Positions 54,142-64,000 of a stretch of 64,000 nt of DNA are shown here, piece by piece (within the stretch, counting starts at the first letter, position 1; every line of letters begins with the position of its first letter). Source of the stretch: Macrolepiota albuminosa (lineage: Eukaryota > Basidiomycota > Agaricomycetes > Agaricales > Agaricaceae); NCBI GenBank assembly GCA_027475525.1, contig JAMWFC010000034.1, forward strand, positions 62,001-126,000, in the 5' to 3' direction. The notes under the pieces are model-generated. The model was not told the origin of the DNA. It saw only the letters and a list, made by a program, of their open reading frames with translations, and searched no databases. The translations under genes and the position numbers were made by a program.

Positions 54142-55536
54142 TCAGTCGGGAATCCCTGAGTAGGGATGGAGAGGCGGCAAAGGCGGTTCAGGAGCGGCAG
54201 AGGACGAAGACGGTTCTGAAGTTGTAGCTGGAGGTGCAGCAGGAGTAGGAGTCAGTAACTTGCTAGCGGGAGGCATTGGCTTATATCCTTTGAGAGGTTG
54301 TTTAGGCTGCTTAACTTCAACCCCATCAAAAACCTGATTCTTGAGCGAATCCAATTCCTTCTGTAGCTTAGCGATTTGTTCTTCCTGCAAGAAAGTGGGA
54401 CGGTTGCCAATGCTGTTGAAGTGTAAGACCTCATGAATTATTTGCTGTTGGGTTGCCTGCTCAGGGTTGGGGTTGGCGTTGCTGGAAAGCGTGCCGGTGA
54501 CGATTTGCCCTGGATTGTGCCTATGCCATTCATCAACTCGCTTCTGGAAGGACTTCTTGTCTGGGTAGTTGGGGATGGTGGCGCCAGTAGTAAGAACTAT
54601 CTTGCCGTCAATAGCCCTTCAAATTTTTCCTTGCCGAATGTAATTTTCTAAAGTCATGCAGCGTCTTCTAGTCATAGTGTGGCCAATTTCCCCACAGAAG
54701 TGGCAAGGGCCAGATGCAGGTACATTACCGGGTCAGTTAGTGAGATTGGTTGTAATCATGGTTTCAATATGAGTCATAGCGGATGCGACGGCAGCAGTAA
54801 TGGCAGTGTTGAGATCCTCCTTCTTAACAAAGTTGGCAACAGGAGGTGGGATGGGAATAATACCGTTGGTTTGCTCCAGGGGTGGGCTCGTCCTAGTGCG
54901 TTGCAGCCCAACGCCAGTGTCTGTCCTCTTGAGAACCCATTTGCCAGCTTCAAAGACATCGGCAACGTTGTATGGCTCGTCCAGGTGATGGGCCTGATGA
55001 ACTATTTCTAGGTGACGAGCAATGCGAGTCCAAAGCGAAGTTGGGATGCCCTGTTGGAATAGGCAACGTTCCTTGTTAATATATAGCTTGCCGTTTTGCA
55101 CTAACCACCTAGCAATCTTTTGGAATTCGTGGTAATATGTAGAGAATGCACCAAGAGAAGAGGTGCCGCTGTCGAATGATTCCTGTACTAATTTCTGCAA
55201 CTCGTTTACCGTGTATCTGGTAGCCTCTTCAGCGCCAGGGTACAACTGGATTACTGCTGTCTTCCAGCCTTCATACGAGGTGCCTTGGGCTGGAACTGGT
55301 GGGGTGGCAGGAACAAAGGCGGCAAACTTGGCAAGAGCTGTCCACGTCTCTGCCATGTCATAGGACACATATCTTGCTGCATATTCCTTCATCTGCATGT
55401 GGTTGGTAATGCCACAATCCCTGAATAAATACTCTAATTCCTTGAAATACTGAGAGAGCTCCTGTGGCTTAGACTCATCCCATTTCGGTGCTGAGAAATG
55501 ATTGCGTGGCGGCATGCGCTGAACTGGTTGTTCCAT
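54142..55536 (-). pseudogene. gypsy Gag with CCHC zinc knuckle
   Basis: Start MEQPVQRMPPRNHFSAPKWD at 55536. The helical Gag core (SQYFKELEYLFRDCGITNHM, YAARYVSYDMAETWTALAKF, FSTYYHEFQKIARWLVQNGK) builds particles. A stop (TGA after TTNLTN, 54733) is followed in the same frame by GNVPASGPCHFCGEIGHTMT with a CX2CX4HX5C knuckle (about 54710-54665), another TGA after RQGKI, then FQKRVDEWHRHNPGQIVTGT and a Pro/Ser-rich linker with TGA codons near 54140 and 54119. All of these stops are TGA. The primer-binding site is 65 bp upstream of the ATG. Confidence 0.88.
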
Positions 55537-55600
55537 GGTGACTGGGGTAGATGGCGCCTACGCTGGAGACGGGTTTCTGGTGGAATTCTGCCCTAGAGAT

Positions 55601-55618
55601 CCCTCGCGGTGGGCTCCA
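55601..55618 (-). promoter_or_regulatory. Primer-binding site of the DUF4100-type gypsy element
   Basis: On the minus strand, three bases after the LTR end (TCATCA), the sequence TGGAGCCCACCGCGAGGG reads as the complement of a tRNA 3' end (…GGGCTCCA). The tRNA identity was not determined. Confidence 0.7.
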
Positions 55619-55621
55619 ATT

Positions 55622-56551
55622 TGATGACGCCCAAAGTTTGGTCAGTAACAAATATAACTATAGTGTTACCATACCAAAAGCTTGCATTGGGCACGCTAAA
55701 AGTGATGAGAGGAGTCCCGGGCAGGTTCCAGAGAACGTGCCTGTGAAGTTAAGATTAAGTCAGCAAAGAAGTCGGCCAGTGTCAAGCACTAATGTAAAGC
55801 GCCTATAAAAGAAGCAGTAAGTGAACACAGCAATGTGAGCGGCAAGAACATGGTAAGCTTAGCAAGGTCTAAGCGTTGTTAATGCCTGCCATAGCTGCAA
55901 GGCATGAGTGTGTCAAGTGTTAGCGAGAGTCTGCAACTGCCAATAACTTTGACGTTGCTGACCGTAAATGAGATTTGGACTATAAGGGAGACTAGAGTAA
56001 GGGGAGCAGGAAATTCTGTTCTTGGTTGCATATGTACAAGTCAGTAAGTACTTTTTATACTACAAGAAGTTCACTGTCGCCAGTGACTAACCATTGCCAA
56101 AGTACGGTAAACTAGAAAATTTTATAGGAGTAGCTCCAACGGTTTCAGATCCCTACCATCCATTCAAGACCCTTAGCAATGCCAGGTGGCAGATTGCAAT
56201 GCTAAACCATCAATCCATCACCCTTCTGTCTGTCCAAAATGCTTTGCAATGTCAGGCACCAGATTGAGGTGCTAAGCGGTGTCAGACGCCAAGGTCAAAC
56301 ACCAAGCTGTCCATCAGCTTTTGATAGATCGTCAGTCTTCTTTCCAAGCACTGTTGTCAGTGACTGATGCCATCTGTCAGTTGTCATTCTTGCTGCCATC
56401 AGCACTATCATTGATTGGATTTGCTTCTTGCCGTACGCAGCCGTCAAATATTGCCAAAATTGGTTAATTAGCATGCGCTAAGGTATCCCGAGCCAGTGCC
56501 GTGTTGCTATAGCCTGCCGTTGATGCGCTGATCCTGTATGGGGTCTTATTA
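55622..56551 (-). mobile_element. 5' LTR of the DUF4100-type gypsy element
   Basis: 930 bp; ends in TCATCA on the minus strand. Its start reads TAATAAGACCCC where the 3' LTR has TGATAGGACCC, so the terminal TG has become TA by transition. It carries the element promoter; no clear TATA box was assigned. Confidence 0.9.
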
Positions 56552-57116
56552 GCGAGATAGTTCTGAAACAGCAGGAATGTCTCAGAGGCGTCTGAATAAA
56601 GAGATCGGGTATCTCTAAGGAAGAGTCAAGTTTCATTGTTCTGTGTGCTCAGGAGAAGAGTTGGTGGGTGTCAAGGGACGGCATCCCACATACTGAGAAA
56701 CGGAGTCCCTTGTCAGAAGGTCTGTGGTGTTGGGGGATGAGTACAGAGAGGCAAGACGTAAGGACAAGAACACACTCAGAAACTGTCAGTGCAGGGGGGA
56801 AAAACAAAGAATTTACCCCACATGATCGAATAAAAGTGGGAGCAAGCAGTAATGGTCCGAAAGAGGAGAAGCAAAAAGAGGCAGCTGTCTTTGGGTGATC
56901 AGAACGATGGAAAGAAGCTGGGACCAAAAATAATGAACAGAAAAGAAGTGATGGAGGTCTTGGATCAGCGGATCAGCAGGGCTGATCATGATCGATCAAA
57001 GAAGCACTCTTACATCATTCTTACATTGTTGCAAGATTAAGACATCATAAACGAGTTTAAGCATGAAATAAGCATTTATTGGGCTACAGGGTAGTAACAA
57101 AATGATTGTAACTACA
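56552..57116. other. Flank of the gypsy element, no gene
   Basis: Purine-rich sequence with low-complexity frames. The frame at 56649-56927 (minus) and its plus shadow show no domain. Nothing supported. Confidence 0.45.
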
Positions 57117-57670
57117 AAGTAGCTTCAATAGCAGTGTTTACTTTGTCTGCTTTGGGATCCGGCCCAGAGATTTCAACATTCAGGCTTTCGACAGCTGGCT
57201 GGGAAAAACAAAGGGAATGAGTACAAAATCGGAGCAGATTAAGCTGAGGAAATGAACCAACTTAGAAGGGGATCTGACTTGGAGCTCTCCAATACGGATC
57301 TCTGCATCAGAAAGAGCCTGCTTGTTGAGAGCGGCCCAGACAGCCTTGCAGCATGCAATGAACTGTTTGCACAGTTGTAGAGCCATGTTGAGCGCAAAGA
57401 GTGGCTGGCAGGCGGTTTGCTTGAGGACTTGTGCATAATCTCAGAGAGTGGTACAGGAAGCCTTGCCATCCTTGACAAGTATGTGGTCAGTCTCATCAAG
57501 AAGAGCCTGTGCACAGAAGCTATCAGGTTAATAAGAAGCTGTGTTGAGAAAGTTAAAAGTAGAATTATATAATAGAGAGCAAAAAACGCACCAACAGAGG
57601 GTTGAACTTGAGGCCTCTTAGCTTTGAGTGCTGCCTTGGGTGTGACAAGAAAAACCTCTTATACATCTGG
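57117..57670 (-). pseudogene. 3' remnant of an unrecognised minus-strand gene
   Basis: Pieces KAALKAKRPQVQPSV, LLDETDHILVKDGKASCTTL, DYAQVLKQTACQPLFALNMA, CKAVWAALNKQALSDAEIRI, GELQVRSPSK and a last exon QPAVESLNVEISGPDPKADK ending at TAG 57117. Intron-like GT..AG gaps lie near 57270-57205 and 57590-57515, and one TGA splits the middle exon. The 5' part is lost where the transposase remnant begins. Family unknown. Confidence 0.4.
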
Positions 57671-57689
57671 TGGCAGGCTTTATCACTGG

Positions 57690-59765
57690 CTGTGCATGAT
57701 GCAGGAAGGCATGTTAGTTATGCTCATCAACTCAGAATTTGGATCTGCCAATTTTTACATACTGAAGTCCTGCCTTTACACTGATACCACAATGCACACA
57801 TTTCAATTCTTGATAATGAAGATTTCTCCCAGGACTTGCAGTTGCACCTGAAAGAAAAGGCTAAAGAGGGCTATATTCAAGCTCAGGACATTGTAGACTA
57901 TGTTGCCTTGCCAGAAAATCAAAAACAACTGGGTAGCTCACCTGATGGGAAATCATGCACTATTTCTGTACAAAGTGCTCGTCAATGGCTTGATCAGTTT
58001 AGCTGGCATTATGCTCGAAGAAAAATGGAATGTATATTGATGGGCATGAAAGGGAAGATGTTGTACAATATCAAAAGATGTTTGTAGCATGCTGGAAGGA
58101 TTATGAGAAGAGATTTGTCTATTATACCCATGACAACAAGAAGATCACACCTGCCAGCTTTCCAATCATAAATGGACAGCCATTTAGAATTGTTCTTGTT
58201 ATGCATGATGAATCAACATTTTATGAGAATGATTGCAGAAAAACTAAATGGATCCATCCAACTCAAAAGGCATCAACAAAGAAGAAAGGTGAAGGACAAT
58301 CAATCATAGTCTCTGACTTTGTAATACCAGATTGGGGCTGGTTAACTTACTGATACAATGCTGTATCAGCAGTCAGGGACACAACATGCATCAGAAGTCA
58401 AAATAAACATTTAATCATAAGGCTGAAAACTGTAAGCCTCCTGGTAGCAGTCTCAACAAATTATATCTTCAAAAACACCTCAATAAATACACAGGCAGTA
58501 CAGAACAAAGGGCAGGGACCAGCTCAAGCTATCAACTCAATATTAGTCCAACCACCGTTATGAGGAGGAGAAGCATGAGAGCTGGCAGAGGTGACAAAAT
58601 AGAATCAAATTGTGATAATTTAGATCAAGATCTGATCTAACAATGCCCAATTTGATATGACTGAAAGGGGAAAGGGAAAGAAGCATGGAGGGATGTCAAA
58701 AGAGATAGATAGAATAGTAGCACATGCATTGAATGGAGAAAGGAAGAGATGAATGGAACTACTTGCAACCAAGTACTATATTACAATGGACAGTGTGTTT
58801 TTGCTTCTATTAATAATATGACTTGCAGCTCAATAAAATCAAATTTCAGAGAGGCAAGGTTGTTTTTCAAGGCTGAAAAAAATCATGAAGGGTGGTTTAA
58901 GAATAAATACTTGATAGAGCAAGTTAAACTTGCTCTTAATATTTTTAAAGACAAGACTAATGAATTTGCAACTGCATTGATGATGTTTGACAATGCACTT
59001 AGCCACCAAAAGCGTGCACCTAATGCTCTTTCAGCATAGTACATGTCTAAAAATCTCCATAAAACATGGTGGTACAAGAAGAATGGTCCCAAAATGAGGC
59101 AGAATTAATATGAGCATAATAATAAAATTCATTACCAGAATTTCTATTTTTTAGATGACCATCTCACCATGCCAGAATGGTTTAAAGAGATGAAAACTAT
59201 TCATGAGTGTGGACTTTGGCCAGTTCATGAACTGAATACTCAATGTGAAGGCTTCAAATGTGAGCCTGGGAAGACCAATTGCTATTGTCGATGTCTTTTA
59301 TTCAATCAGTCTAATTTTGTCAATCAAAAATCCTGCTTTGAAGAAATCATCACTGCAAGGGGGCACCTTTACGATTTTTACCCCAAGTACCACTGTAAGC
59401 TCAACTTTATAGAGCAGTACTAGGATGCTGCTAAACTTCTGTATCAAAACACAGCTGCAACCTCAGACATTGATGATATGGAGCAGAATATGCAGAAGTG
59501 TCTAGACTCAATTCCTTTAATTTAAATCCAGAGGTATGTTACTTATTTAATGCTTTAGGTCCTCTTTTCATTGCTTCTATAACTCAAATATGCAAATCAA
59601 GCTGCACAATTTATTGATGCATATTGTCAGAGTTTGACAGGACCACAAGCAGTCTGAGCTAATTGGAAATACTATAAACATTGTACATTGCCTCCAGAAA
59701 TTGCAAGGGAACTGAAGGAGGAATAAGAAAAGAAAATTGCTTTTTATTATCTGTCATCTGGCACT
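57690..59765 (+). pseudogene. Agaricomycete DDE transposase, decayed and interrupted
   Basis: Pieces in order: YAHQLRIWICQFLHTEVLPL; LHLKEKAKEGYIQAQDIVDY; the DNA-binding end SCTISVQSARQWLDQFSWHY; then the core: YIDGHEREDVVQYQKMF, FRIVLVMHDESTFYENDCRK (first Asp), KKKGEGQSIIVSDFVIPDWG, an interruption (about 58350-58835), NHEGWFKNKYLIEQVKLALN, ATALMMFDNALSHQKRAPNA (second Asp), EGFKCEPGKTNCYCRCLLFN (Cys-rich), DFYPKYHCKLNFIEQY (Glu) and LTGPQAV. The D..FDN..NFIEQ layout and the CxPG..CxCR block match a DDE transposase family very common in mushroom genomes. Many stops and frame changes. Confidence 0.85.
58350..58835. other. Insertion inside the DDE transposase remnant
   Basis: About 485 bp, AT-rich, with no pol or transposase similarity, between WGWL and AEKNHEGWF of the transposase. 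No terminal repeats were recognised. Confidence 0.55.
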
Positions 59766-59779
59766 GTCTAGTCTTCTCT

Positions 59780-60825
59780 ATCCTCTATATAATTTTTTTT
59801 CTCATCAACTTGTCTTCTCATTTCAAGAAAGCTTCAAGTATCACCAATGTTTCCAACTCATGCACAGCATAGTTCTGCTGCACATTTGTAAACTTTTTCA
59901 ACATAAACCCTGCTGGTCAGCAAGTCTGCCACAATTGTCCTTGGCTATACATCACTCCCACACCTGATTTTAATGCATCACAAATAAGCCATATTGGTTT
60001 ATTCCATCACAGGTCAATTGGCTGTATGACCAGAGTGCAGTCACATATTCACTTGACCATCTCAAAGCACCATTGGTGAAGTGGCTGCCATAAAAATAGT
60101 GCCACATTCTGTGCAATTACTGTCAATGGCCCCATGTAGGTTGTTACATCCAGCAGATACATTGAGATGTAGTTTACTAATCTCACAAACCATTGTATAT
60201 CATTATAATTTTATGGCATCTGCCAGTCACAAATGTGTCCTAACTTGTCCTGATCAGGGTGTATATCTTGATCATCAATTACATGCCCCAAGCAATCTAC
60301 TCAGTCTGCATACAAGTCACACTTATTCTACTTCAAGTACAGCAAATTCAAATGCAACTGCTCTAACACCACATGAAGATGTCCCTCATGTTCTTCAATA
60401 GAGTCTGAGTAGATGAATATATCATCCAGATATATGTGCATGAATCTTCTGATAACATCATGGAAGATAGAGGTCATTAACCTCTGAAAGGTTGCTAGTG
60501 CATTGCAATCTCCAATCTGCATAATATTACTGATATATATCTGACATCTCCAAAATTCAGACCTATTTGTATGCATCTGTCAGATTGATTTTTGACCTGA
60601 CTTTGGCCTGAGCCACATCTTCACAGATTATTTCTTGATCAGAAAGTAGTGTTATGTCTTTAATGGTGTTATTGTTGCACTGGCATACATCCAACACTGT
60701 TTGTAACATTCTGTCTTTCTTTGGAATATACAGCAATGGCACAGCCTGCAATGCCTGCCAATAGACCATAGTCTGCCAAATCCATGGCCAACCCTCCCAT
60801 GCACACATGGATTCCATCAGCTCAT
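59780..60825 (-). pseudogene. Third gypsy element: reverse transcriptase and RNase H remnant
   Basis: Minus strand, read in pieces: VPLLYIPKKDRMLQTVLDVC (LYIPKKDG-type motif), QEIICEDVAQAKVRSKINLT (palm, DLTDAYE-type), MQIGDCNALATFQRLMTSIF, FMHIYLDDIFIYSDSIEEHE (active-site YLDD intact, about 60430), then RNase H pieces PIWLICDALKSGVGVMY and NYAVHELETLVILEALLKWE (about 60000-59790). Arg codons have widely become Cys, His, Gln or stop (LDVCQCNNN, IFHDVIRRF), the effect expected of C-to-T change at CpG. It ends where the transposase remnant begins. Confidence 0.85.
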
Positions 60826-63600
60826 TTCATTCTTGGGGTGAGTCAAATGCTCATTTAAATGATGGTAGTGGAACCAGCTGGTCCTCTAAGGATTAGTCTG
60901 ACCTTTTGCTTCTAGTTCTGTTGTCCTCTGCTCCCATACTCATTGTGGCCTCTGGAGCCTTGTTGTACACCAAATCTTCAACTTTTACCTTGAACAACAT
61001 AGGCTGGCACTTTTTCCTGCTAGGCTGCATCCTTGGCTTTTATCCCAGCAGGTTTCATACCCTTTTTGCCCACTGCATCTATGGTTGGCTCCTTCTCTCT
61101 CTGAGTACTTTCATATCCAGCCCACTCCTTCTTGGATAGGAGGAGTGCCCCACATCCTTCTGCTAAACTTTTTCAAATTTGGACCTCCTCTGGCTTGTTC
61201 TCCACATCTCTGAGCATGGTCAATCATTGTCCACAACTTGTTTCTGCTCTGTTGTCTGTTGATGACGGACTCTGTCATTGGATTCCTCCATTATAATACA
61301 CACTGCTGGAAGCTCAGTCCCAGCCACAATAATCTTGTTGTTGCAAAAATCAAGCACCACTTGGTGCTTGCACATATATGGTATCTCAATAATCATATCA
61401 TACCAGTTGAAATTTGCCACATTTATATACTTAACACTAATAGACCCTGAGATTGAATTGCACAGCAGCTTGGCTACCCACAGTGCCCAGTTGTAAGGTG
61501 ATGGATTGTTTAAGCTATGAATGGCCAAGTCATGAATCTGGAAAAACTGGGGTGTTATACCAGTAGTGGTACTTCCAGAATCCTACAGAGTCTATGCTTC
61601 ATGGCATCCAACCTTCACATATGTGGCAAGACATTCCTTATCCTTGCACTCTAGTCTCAGCCAGGCCAGCTTGTGAGCTGACTTACAAAGTTTCACCTTG
61701 TAAACCTTCATCTGACTCATGTCCAGCTGCATACTCTCCTCATCCTCAGGATAGTCCATTAGCACCATCAGAAACTTGGATTCTGCTGAGCTTGCATAAA
61801 GCTCAGAGTCATACACCTTACTACAAATATAAGGCTATGGTTGCACTTTATGTCCAATTTTCTTACCAAGAATATGCCTATTATTCTCACCCAGCATGAA
61901 TCACTGGAGATGTGGCTGCTCTTAGATAGGAGCTATGCTGATCAAAGTGGTGTGCCATCTTCAACACTTGTAACATATGGCATGTACTACAAATTTCTCT
62001 ACTTCATTTATTTCTGGAAATAATCCATCATCATGGATTAACACTCATTGCATCTCTGTAGGAATGCCTTTTAAGAAGGTCTCACACACTATCTAGGCAT
62101 ATGGATAAATGGCCATGTTTTGAGCATGGTCTACCAGCATTTATAGAAGATCTGTACCTCAAGAGCCTCAGTATATACCACTGAGTAAAATGCTTCCTGT
62201 GCATCCTGCATTGTGGACATACTTACAAATTGGTTGTATAGTTCAAAGATAACATCCTTGAAAGTTCAATGCTGCCTAGCCCTATTAAAATGAAGAATGT
62301 GTGGTGGTAGAATCACCTTTTTGTGAGGCTATTCAGAAACTCCAGCAATATAAATATTTCTTCTTTGTACATATAGTCTCTACCATACAGACATGCTGCC
62401 AAGTGGTATGGTCCAGTCTTTGAGTTTGCTGAACTTCATTCCACCTTTGTAAGGTTGAATATGCTTTGGGTTGGCCCTCCTTGGCTTGATTCCTTTGGAT
62501 AATTGAAGGGCAATCCCTACTGCATCATTGATTATGCTCACCAGACATCAATGCATGATGTTAGTATAGGCTCTGGTGGCCTCATTCATACCTGGTGTTT
62601 TATTTTGTCCCTCAGGTGGAACAAATATCAAAAAAGCATGCATGGGCCAATTCATCAGTCCTTTGGGGGCTCTGTGATCTCTCAGGCAGTGGCAGCTGTA
62701 CATCTCCAGCCATCTTCATCCCATGCCCTCACAGGTTACAAAATTGACTGCTGACATCACTTCCTTGGTTCAATGACCATTCTAAGTTCATTCTACAAAC
62801 TCCCACCTTATTTCATTGATAGGTTGAGGCCTATTGAAGGTGATTCTGATTATAAATATATAAGTAGCCTTGCCCATGTAAGTCCTGCATTCACATTCTC
62901 TGAAATGTAACTCAATCCTGAAATGTATCTGCAAGTGGTACCTTAGCTGGCACTACTGGTTCCTCAGGTACTGTCTCAAGCTGCATCTGTGTAGCCAGCC
63001 TCAATGTTATGGTCTCAGCCACCAACATTGCTGTAGCTCAATAGCCTGTAAACTGCTGCTGCCTTTGACCCATTGCTACCTGCATCTGGTATTGCTCCAA
63101 GGTCTCCCCTACCTGTTGAGGAGCAAAAATATTACTGAAGGTTTCCTCAATATGAGGTGAACTTGCTCTTTCTGCAAGTATTATAGGAATCAACTCTGCC
63201 TCAGTTGGAGTGGATGCTGCAGAACCTTGATGGGCTTTGCAATCAAGATAACTCTGAGCTTCTAGCTCAAGAATTTGAGTATACAACACAACCCACAGGC
63301 TGCTCCAGCTGTTCCAGGGGCTCCTATCCTGAATTGGAATGGTCTTTTCTTTTCATGTGGGGCCACCAATGGTGGTCTCAATCCTAAAAATTGCACTGGT
63401 GCCCTTTGAGGTACCTGTATAACTGGCAGTGACTTGCTGGTCAATCTGGCCTCCTCCCCAACTCTACGCTGGGTGGAATGTCTCAGCTCTGTCATGAACA
63501 GACTTCCTGGCATATCAGTTCTTGCTGGGGTCAGCTCAACCTCAGCCTCTTTCCAGTTTGCCACCTGCTGCTATAGGAGTGGCATTCTTGTTACTCTGCT
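60826..63600 (-). pseudogene. Third gypsy element: gag and protease remnants
   Basis: Minus strand. 63289-63038 (EAELIPIILAERASSPHIEE, VGETLEQYQMQVAMGQRQQQ) looks like a Gag N-terminal part; 62880-62100 is a degraded Gag middle with many stops; 61816-61592 (FLMVLMDYPEDEESMQLDMS, then KLAWLRLECKDKECLATYVK) and 61590-61220 are the protease: L-DSGSTTTGITPQFFQIHD, then FNWYDMIIEIPYMCKHQVVL and VAGTELPAVCI. The protease DSGS is intact. No LTR was found on the right before the window end. Confidence 0.75.
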
Positions 63601-64000
63601 CTGGAGCAACATCATCATTCTGTTTAGGTGGCAACGGCTCTTGATCCATTCCGTTGGCAGTCAGCTCATGTTTGGTGCATAAGAAGCTTAATGGTTGATG
63701 TCAATGTCAAAAGAAATTCTAGAACTGGATTCTAGAATGTATCATTCTTGTATGTTTGCATGCAGATTATTGTTGTTTGATGATTCAAAAAAGTGTAAGA
63801 AATTAGACTCTTCCTCACAAAAAACACAAAATCTGCCAAATTGGTAGATTTCTCTGTACGTAGTGTAAGTAAAAAAGTCTCTACCAAATAAGTGTAAATA
63901 AACATATTATTATATGGTATTTGTTATTAATTATTATAAATATTGGTAGCACCTCAGGGAGGTGCTACGTTTGTCTATTACAAGCTGCGCTGCGTGCCTT
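63601..64000. other. AT-rich window end without a gene
   Basis: AT-rich sequence holding a strong hairpin at about 63949-63972. No coding signal and no recognisable LTR end for the third gypsy element. Confidence 0.5.
63949..63972. repeat. Hairpin near the window end
   Basis: GTAGCACCTCAGGGAGGTGCTAC: a 10-bp perfect stem (GTAGCACCTC / GAGGTGCTAC) with a 3-base loop, followed by TTGTCTATTACAAGCTGCGC. The hairpin near 42865 has the same build and is followed by a similar 'gtagcttgtctctat'. Confidence 0.75.

Larger units (their letters stand above)
45418..56551 (-). mobile_element. Full-length Ty3/gypsy retrotransposon (DUF4100-type Gag-Pol), minus strand, with antisense gene
   Basis: About 11.1 kb bounded by two 930-bp LTRs (45418-46347 and 55622-56551). 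On the minus strand the order is 5' LTR, primer-binding site, gag, zinc knuckle, DUF4100-like segment, protease, reverse transcriptase, RNase H, integrase, antisense gene (plus strand), polypurine tract, 3' LTR. The flanks (CGCAA on the left, GCGAG on the right) do not give a clean target duplication. Gag-Pol has about eight stop codons and two 77-bp duplications, so the copy is inactive as assembled. Confidence 0.92.

Noticed and set aside
45405..56560. A target-site duplication for the DUF4100-type gypsy element
   Set aside because: Left CGCAA and right GCGAG do not match; shifting the ends by one or two bases does not help. Mutation of the right LTR terminus may have hidden it.

Overview
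The window looks like nuclear DNA of a mushroom-forming basidiomycete (Agaricomycete). The evidence is dense short introns of about 40-60 nt with GT..AG ends and CTRAC-like branch sites, basidiomycete-type genes (a Caprin-like RGG protein, a bifunctional THI6, a SUR7/PalI protein), and basidiomycete-style retroelements (a chromodomain chromovirus and a Gag-Pol of the kind annotated with DUF4100). I saw no bacterial operons, tRNA, rRNA or CRISPR array.

Layout. 1-4105: GC-rich 3' part of a Ty3/gypsy chromovirus: pol end with chromodomain, a nested inverted solo LTR, an antisense intron-containing ORF, a polypurine tract and the 3' LTR. 4106-11400: a divergent pair of multi-exon genes (minus 5504-8115; plus about 9060-10166) between two same-direction arrays of one ~30-bp repeat, then another minisatellite; this may be a mobile module. 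11400-19232: host genes, namely a Caprin-like RGG protein, THI6 and a single-pass membrane protein. 19233-23160: AT-rich repeats with a large imperfect inverted repeat. 23162-26524: a SUR7/PalI protein and a multi-pass membrane protein. 26525-38125: AT-rich transposon block with a CACTG-ended foldback element, a TIR-flanked gene remnant, and a decayed Ty1/copia element split by a Tc1/mariner element. 39817-42390: an apparently intact MFS transporter. 43194-44056: a second CACTG-ended foldback element. 45418-56551: a full-length minus-strand Ty3/gypsy element with two 930-bp LTRs, PBS, PPT, decayed gag-pol and a nearly open antisense gene with a six-cysteine cluster. 57100-63600: wreckage of a DDE transposase and a third, heavily mutated gypsy element.

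Three points cut across the window. First, at least 13 places carry a tandem duplication with a period of exactly 77 bp, in host-like genes and in unrelated transposons alike; this most likely records unmerged 77-mer overlaps in the assembly, and where it hits coding sequence it creates false frameshifts. Second, two different gypsy lineages both carry an antisense, intron-containing gene between pol and the 3' LTR. Third, decay of the repeats is almost entirely by transitions: the two 930-bp LTRs differ only by transitions, in-frame stops are mostly TGA where arginine CGA is expected, and an integrase catalytic Glu is now Lys. This points to cytosine methylation and deamination, or a RIP-like process.
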